Origin: Acidimicrobiia bacterium
GTDB lineage: Bacteria; Actinomycetota; Acidimicrobiia; Spongiisociales; ZC4RG35
Assembly: GCA_009377735.1 (NCBI GenBank)
Contig: WHTL01000047.1
Coordinates: 1 to 15,915, forward strand
Reading direction: 5' to 3'
Length of the DNA stretch: 15,915 nucleotides
Part shown: one piece after another, positions 12,786 to 15,915 of the stretch
How positions within the stretch are numbered: position 1 is the first letter of the stretch
Layout of the letters: every line of letters starts with the position of its first letter
Translations under genes and position numbers: made by a program
Notes under the pieces: generated by a model
Seen by the model: only the letters and a program-made list of their open reading frames with translations
What the model was told of the DNA's origin: nothing
Database searches by the model: none

Positions 12786-13178
12786 TCACGCGAGACGCTT
12801 GTCCTCTGTGCCGGTCTTCTCGGTTGCTGGTTCGGCTGGCTGATGATGGGCCCGTCGGCCACGAGCGATCTCGGTTTCGAGTGCGTCGAGTGGCTGTTCG
12901 AAATGCGCCGCTCGATCAGTGAGGGCGGTGAGCCAGGCGCGTGCAGTGTCGATTCCTGCCGGGTCGAGGGAGTGGAGTCGTCTCGTGCCTTCGGACCTCG
13001 CCGTGACCAGACCAGCATCGCGCAGCACCTTCAGATGTTGGGAGACGGCTGGCTGGGAGATCGGTGTCTTGGCGTGCAGCGATTCGACCACGGCGCCAAC
13101 CGGATGCTCATCGACCGACAGCACCTGAAGGATGTGACGGCGTACAGGGTCGCCCAATGCAGCGAAGATCCGGTCCAC
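12786..13178 (-). CDS. ArsR-family winged-helix repressor without metal-site cysteines
   Basis: A 130-residue protein starting (GTG) MDRIFAALGDPVRRHILQVL and with the recognition helix region ISQPAVSQHLKVLRDAGLV (40-58), followed by the wing SEGTRRLHSLDP. It has no cysteine, so it is not a classical arsenic/metal sensor. This is the AHSA1-associated subgroup of ArsR. The GTG start shares one base with the stop of the SRPBCC gene (TAGTG), so it is translationally coupled to the gene upstream. The C-terminal ~25 residues are polar and likely disordered. It probably represses the promoter at 13846-13894. Confidence 0.9.
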   Translation of the reverse strand: MDRIFAALGDPVRRHILQVLSVDEHPVGAVVESLHAKTPISQPAVSQHLKVLRDAGLVTARSEGTRRLHSLDPAGIDTARAWLTALTDRAAHFEQPLDALETEIARGRRAHHQPAEPATEKTGTEDKRLA

Positions 13179-13839
13179 TACGAGCCGGGTTGACTCTCGT
13201 CGAAGGGGACCGTGAAGAAGGTGATGGTGCGCTCCGCTGCCTCGTGGGCTGGGCCGGGCTCAATGCCGTCGGCGATCGCGGCGTCGGCCCAACCAGTGGC
13301 GGCCCGTCGTACGAACACGATGCCGTCGGGGGTTGTCGCCCAGTCGTCGGTAGGGCCTGAGTTCAAGGGTGCGTCGCCGTCGAGGTACAACCCCAGACCG
13401 AGCAGACCGAGGTCCCAGCCGACACCGGTGGCGCCCGGGCCGTACTGCTCCCAGAAGACGAGAGCCTCTTCATCGATGGGCGCCTCATGTGCCAACACCA
13501 GGGTTGTACCGTCTTGTGCCGGGTTGAGATCGACGTTCAGCCAGGACATCCGGCCGCCGTACTCCCAGGTCACTGCGAACCGCTCAGGTTCCTCACAGGT
13601 TCGATCACGCCACCAGCGTTTCCTTCGAGCTGATAACGCCCACCGACCTTGAGGTCTCCGCTGACCGGCAGGAACCAACGTGGGATGCGCTCGCTGTTGG
13701 TGACGGCGTCCCAGAGATCCGTCTGTTCGGTGGAGTAGGTTCGGCTGGCGACGGCGATCTTCGTCGGCAGCCCGTCACGTGAGCCGGTGTGGACCTCGCG
13801 GGTCGCCAGCTCGGCCATGATCTCGGGATGGAGGGTCAT
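13178..13839 (-). pseudogene. SRPBCC (AHSA1-like) domain gene interrupted by a single-base frameshift
   Basis: Two frames together form one SRPBCC protein. The first (13839 to 13570) gives RTYSTEQTDLWDAVTNSERI, then PRWFLPVSGDLKVGGRYQLEGNAGGVIE (first half), then drifts into nonsense and TGA. The second, in another frame, continues with CEEPERFAVTWEYGG and runs to TAG at 13178. Adding one base around 13598-13599 restores a continuous protein of about 220 residues that reads through a typical ...IxRCEEPERF junction. Promoter, SD (AGGAG at 13844-13848) and the ArsR overlap are all intact, so the lesion is recent or a sequencing error. AHSA1-like proteins bind hydrophobic ligands; the role here is unknown. 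Confidence 0.8.
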
Positions 13840-13845
13840 ATCACT

Positions 13846-13894
13846 CCTTACATAAGTTCTTACTTATATAAGTCAGATGTCGGTCACCTGTCAA
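13846..13894 (-). promoter_or_regulatory. near-consensus promoter with two ArsR-type operator repeats
   Basis: On the minus strand TTGACA (13889-13894) and TTATAT (13866-13871) are separated by exactly 17 bp, close to the sigma-70 consensus. The -10 lies inside a perfect 12-bp palindrome ACTTATATAAGT (13862-13873). Sixteen bp further downstream lies a second, imperfect copy ACTTATGTAAGG (13846-13857), which overlaps the Shine-Dalgarno AGGAG. This is a natural arrangement for repression by the ArsR protein encoded in the same operon. Confidence 0.75.
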
Positions 13895-13956
13895 GAGAAG
13901 AATGTGGTCTTCTGCTCGAGTCGTGGTGGTGGGCTCTTTCTCTGCGGCCGTCGTCC

Positions 13957-14085
13957 TGGTGCGCTCTCATCGCTTTCGGCAGCGCCTGGGAAGCCGACTC
14001 TCCACAGGCCGGCCTGATCCAGCGCCTGATGATCATTCCCGGCTGGACTTGGCTCGCTCTGTTGTGCCGGCACCTGATGGGGTGA
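13957..14085 (+). pseudogene. C-terminal remnant of a DUF998-like membrane protein
   Basis: A plus-strand frame with coding-like codon use ends in TGA at 14083-14085. It reads CALIAFGSAWEADSPQAGLI, then QRLMIIPGWTWLALLCRHLM. This resembles the last loop and last membrane helix of DUF998-type proteins, where a GLxQR motif precedes the final helix. No start, SD or upstream part of the gene is present in frame. The 5' side meets the SRPBCC promoter region. Interpreted as a truncated gene; the family call is from memory of the motif. The remainder of the 13895-14120 gap shows nothing else. Confidence 0.4.
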
Positions 14086-14120
14086 TCAGCGGTGGAATTG
14101 TTAACGGGAGGGTACTGAAC

Positions 14121-15017
14121 TCAATCCAGCGTGAGCCGGGTCTCGGATTCGATTCGGGAGAGCTTCTCGGGGTTTCGGACGTAATAGATGCCGGTGACCC
14201 GGGTGTCCTCGACACGGATTGCCATCACGCCGTCAATCTCGTTGTCTCGGCGTACCAAGAGAGCAGGATTGCCGTTGATGACTGTGGGCCTGGCCGTAAA
14301 GGTGCCTTCGTCTCTTCCAAGACCGCCGGTGATTGTGCGGACAACCCTCTCGGCGCCGGTGATCGGCCGCAACGCAGCCTGCTTCACCCCACCACCATCG
14401 CCCACCAGCACGACCTCAGGTGCGAGTACGTCGAGGAGGCCTTGCAGGTCTCCGCTTTCGAGAGCATGTTGGAAGGACTCCAGGGCTTCCCGAGTCTCCC
14501 TTTCAGAAACTACCTCACGGGGGCGGCGATCCTCCACGTGCTGCCGGGCGCGGTGGGCGATCTGGCGCACTGCGCTCGGCGTCTTGTCGACGGCGGCCGC
14601 TATCTCGTCGTAGCTGACATCGAAGACCTCGCGCAGGACGAAAACGGCACGCTGGGTCGGTGACAATGTCTCCAGGACGAGCATTACCGCCATCGACACA
14701 CTCTCTGCGAGTTCGACGTTCTCGGCGACATCTGGTGCGGTGAGCAGTGGCTCGGGCAACCAGGGACCGACATATGCCTCTCTGCGGCGCTTCATCGTGC
14801 GTAGCCTGTTGAGCGACTGCCGGGTTGTGATCCGGACCAGGTAGGCACGCTTCTCGCGCACTTGCTCCAAGTCGACCTTGACCCATCGCAGCCAGGTTTC
14901 CTGGAGGACGTCTTCGGCGTCGGCTGCCGATCCGAGCATCTCATATGCGACGGTAAAGAGGAGGTTGCGGTGGGTAACGAAAATCTCGGTCGCTGGATCA
15001 GTGGTCTCGTCGCTCAT
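14121..15017 (-). CDS. ECF41-type RNA polymerase sigma factor with C-terminal SnoaL-like domain
   Basis: A 298-residue sigma factor. Sigma2 spans about 14-80 (AEDVLQETWLRW at 34-45), the linker holds YVGPWLPEPL (82-91), and sigma4 spans about 105-165 (LSPTQRAVFVLREVFDVSYDEIA). The C-terminal SnoaL-like domain (about 173-285) contains DGGG (207-210) and NPEKL (282-286). The WLPEP, DGGGK-like and NPDKL-like motifs are hallmarks of the ECF41 group, whose C-terminal domain tunes sigma activity in place of an anti-sigma factor. ECF41 genes are usually next to small oxidoreductase, decarboxylase or epimerase genes. Here a DoxX-like gene and an FAD oxidoreductase lie upstream on the same strand. AGGAAAGGGG precedes the ATG. 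Confidence 0.92.
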   Translation of the reverse strand: MSDETTDPATEIFVTHRNLLFTVAYEMLGSAADAEDVLQETWLRWVKVDLEQVREKRAYLVRITTRQSLNRLRTMKRRREAYVGPWLPEPLLTAPDVAENVELAESVSMAVMLVLETLSPTQRAVFVLREVFDVSYDEIAAAVDKTPSAVRQIAHRARQHVEDRRPREVVSERETREALESFQHALESGDLQGLLDVLAPEVVLVGDGGGVKQAALRPITGAERVVRTITGGLGRDEGTFTARPTVINGNPALLVRRDNEIDGVMAIRVEDTRVTGIYYVRNPEKLSRIESETRLTLD

Positions 15018-15105
15018 CTACTGACCCCTTTCCTTCGCTCGGCCGTATATGCACAGCATGGCCCGGTCCAGATCCTATGGGTTCGGAGGGTGGGCTTCGT
15101 CGTCA

Positions 15106-15486
15106 TCACGAGAAAGGCTCGGGGCCGAAGCGGCCCCATGCGATGAAGACGGCGAGCACTAGGTAGACCGAGTTCAACATCACCAGCTTGATCTGCCCGA
15201 GGCGGCCATGGGTGACCATGGCGCCCACCATGAGTAGAACCCAGCAGACCGCAGTTATCGGGACCATGACCGTCGCCATGTCGAGCAGGGCAGGCAGGAT
15301 CAGGCCGACTACGGCCAGGAGCTCGAGGACACCAAGGGTCTTGACGAAGCCGACGCTGGCGCTCCTGGTCCACTTACCGCCGTTGTGTTCGCCGAGCTTC
15401 TCCTTGGGTATGAATGTCTTGCTGATGCCTCCAGCGAGGGCGACAAGAGCCAGCAGTCCCGTTGCGATCCAAAGTGCGAGGTTCAT
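15106..15486 (-). CDS. DoxX-like integral membrane protein
   Basis: A 126-residue protein with four predicted membrane helices (about residues 3-24, 48-66, 70-92 and 102-118). It has the DoxX-like pattern: a small first helix followed by GGISKTFIPKEKLG, then GFVKTLGVLELLAVVGLILP. DoxX-family proteins are inner-membrane proteins often linked to redox or thiol homeostasis; the specific role is unknown. The ATG overlaps the stop of the upstream oxidoreductase by four bases, so they are co-translated. The sigma factor gene lies 88 bp downstream. The context suggests a redox-related ECF41 target group. Confidence 0.85.
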   Translation of the reverse strand: MNLALWIATGLLALVALAGGISKTFIPKEKLGEHNGGKWTRSASVGFVKTLGVLELLAVVGLILPALLDMATVMVPITAVCWVLLMVGAMVTHGRLGQIKLVMLNSVYLVLAVFIAWGRFGPEPFS

Positions 15487-15914
15487 GAAGTCCCTCCTGG
15501 TGACGAGTAGGCGATCTCCGTGCGGTGGAGATCGGGCGCGTCCCGCTTTGCCTGGAGCAACTGTTGACGCTTCCGATCTGTTGCCCAGGCGGGCATGGAG
15601 AACCAGCCAGGCTTGTTCGCCTCGTACATCAGCTGCTTGACGGTGCCCCAGCAGACGAACTCCTTGATCTTCGCACCAAGTTTGCCGCTGCCGAGGTAGA
15701 AGCTGATGGCGGTGTCATCCCTGCGGGAGAACTGGAAGATGCCCCCTCCACGACCCAGGCTGATGCACTGGCCGAGGAAGCCTATTGAGACGGGCGCAGC
15801 TGGCTCACCGCCAATCCGGTTGAGGACGGTATCTGCGGCGTGCGCACCCAGGGGACCGGCGGCCTGGCAGCTCATCCGGAATGGCAGGTTCGACGGCGCA
15901 GCCGAATCTCCGGC
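15483..15914 (-). CDS. C-terminal fragment of FAD-dependent (NDH-2-like) pyridine nucleotide oxidoreductase (5' end outside window)
   Basis: The frame is open to the right window edge, so only the last ~143 residues are seen. They begin AGDSA, the FAD-contact Gly-Asp motif near the end of two-dinucleotide-binding-domain flavoproteins. Next come RMSCQAAGPLGAHAADTVL, as in the quinone-facing part of NADH dehydrogenase-like proteins, and GQCISLGRGGGIFQF. A C-terminal membrane-associating stretch (KIKEFVCWGTVKQLMYEANKP) follows. It likely oxidises NAD(P)H. An internal ATG at 15873-15875 is not the true start because the conserved AGD motif lies before it. It is coupled to the DoxX gene by an ATGA overlap. 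Confidence 0.82.
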   Translation of the reverse strand, partial: AGDSAAPSNLPFRMSCQAAGPLGAHAADTVLNRIGGEPAAPVSIGFLGQCISLGRGGGIFQFSRRDDTAISFYLGSGKLGAKIKEFVCWGTVKQLMYEANKPGWFSMPAWATDRKRQQLLQAKRDAPDLHRTEIAYSSPGGTS

Positions 15915-15915
15915 G

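Noticed and set aside
13902..14663. 253-codon plus-strand frame across the sigma factor gene
   Set aside because: It is antisense to the ECF41 gene and has no motif; only the short DUF998-like tail in another frame looks coding-like.
15018..15105. Possible ECF41 autoregulated promoter before the sigma factor gene
   Set aside because: Only loose matches to the TGTCACA/CGTC-type elements were seen, without the expected spacing.
1..15915. tRNA, rRNA, CRISPR arrays or riboswitches
   Set aside because: No T-loop GGTTCGA-type signatures, regularly spaced repeats or recognised aptamer cores were found on either strand by eye.

Overview
The window looks like chromosomal DNA from a high-GC actinobacterium, possibly of the Acidimicrobiia type; that placement is an inference. 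The reasons are G/C-ending codons, FadE-style acyl-CoA dehydrogenases in pairs, an ECF41-type sigma factor, PadR/ArsR mini-operons, and several genes whose start codon sits 6-8 nt after a TANNNT-like -10 box, which suggests leaderless transcripts. No rRNA, tRNA, CRISPR array or intact insertion sequence was seen.

Layout. (1) 1-1050: the C-terminal end of a probable phosphotransferase, then two near-identical cold-shock protein genes on the minus strand. They were duplicated together with their leaders and downstream hairpins. (2) 1057-7801: a tight minus-strand run read in the order CoA ligase, acyl-CoA dehydrogenase (catalytic subunit), crotonase, two-domain VOC protein, acyl-CoA dehydrogenase (non-catalytic subunit), then AzlC and AzlD. 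The first five look like one acyl-CoA catabolic pathway: the acid is activated to its CoA thioester, dehydrogenated by a heteromeric flavoenzyme, hydrated by an unusual crotonase, and possibly epimerised by the VOC protein. AzlCD is a branched-chain amino acid exporter type that may be co-transcribed. (3) 8123-9580: two type II toxin-antitoxin modules in tandem, VapBC and MazEF, each with a candidate operator or -10 at its start. (4) 9911-12634: a methyltransferase (minus), a decayed region with a coding remnant and direct repeats, then a PadR regulator with an overlapping serine hydrolase (plus). The PadR gene has a very clear palindrome between its -35 and -10. (5) 12786-13894: an SRPBCC (AHSA1) gene and an overlapping ArsR gene (minus) behind a near-consensus promoter with two operator-like repeats. 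The SRPBCC frame is broken by a single-base shift. (6) 13957-15915: the tail of a DUF998-like membrane protein, an ECF41-type sigma factor with a SnoaL-like C-terminal domain, a DoxX-like membrane protein, and the C-terminal end of an FAD-dependent oxidoreductase running off the window.

The most unusual items are the crotonase with a 22-residue insertion beside its active site and a shortened C-terminus inside a putative heteromeric dehydrogenase operon, the PadR and ArsR promoter/operator architectures, the frameshifted SRPBCC gene, and the repeat-bearing remnant at 10.7-11.0 kb. Nothing here clearly proves a wholly new system.
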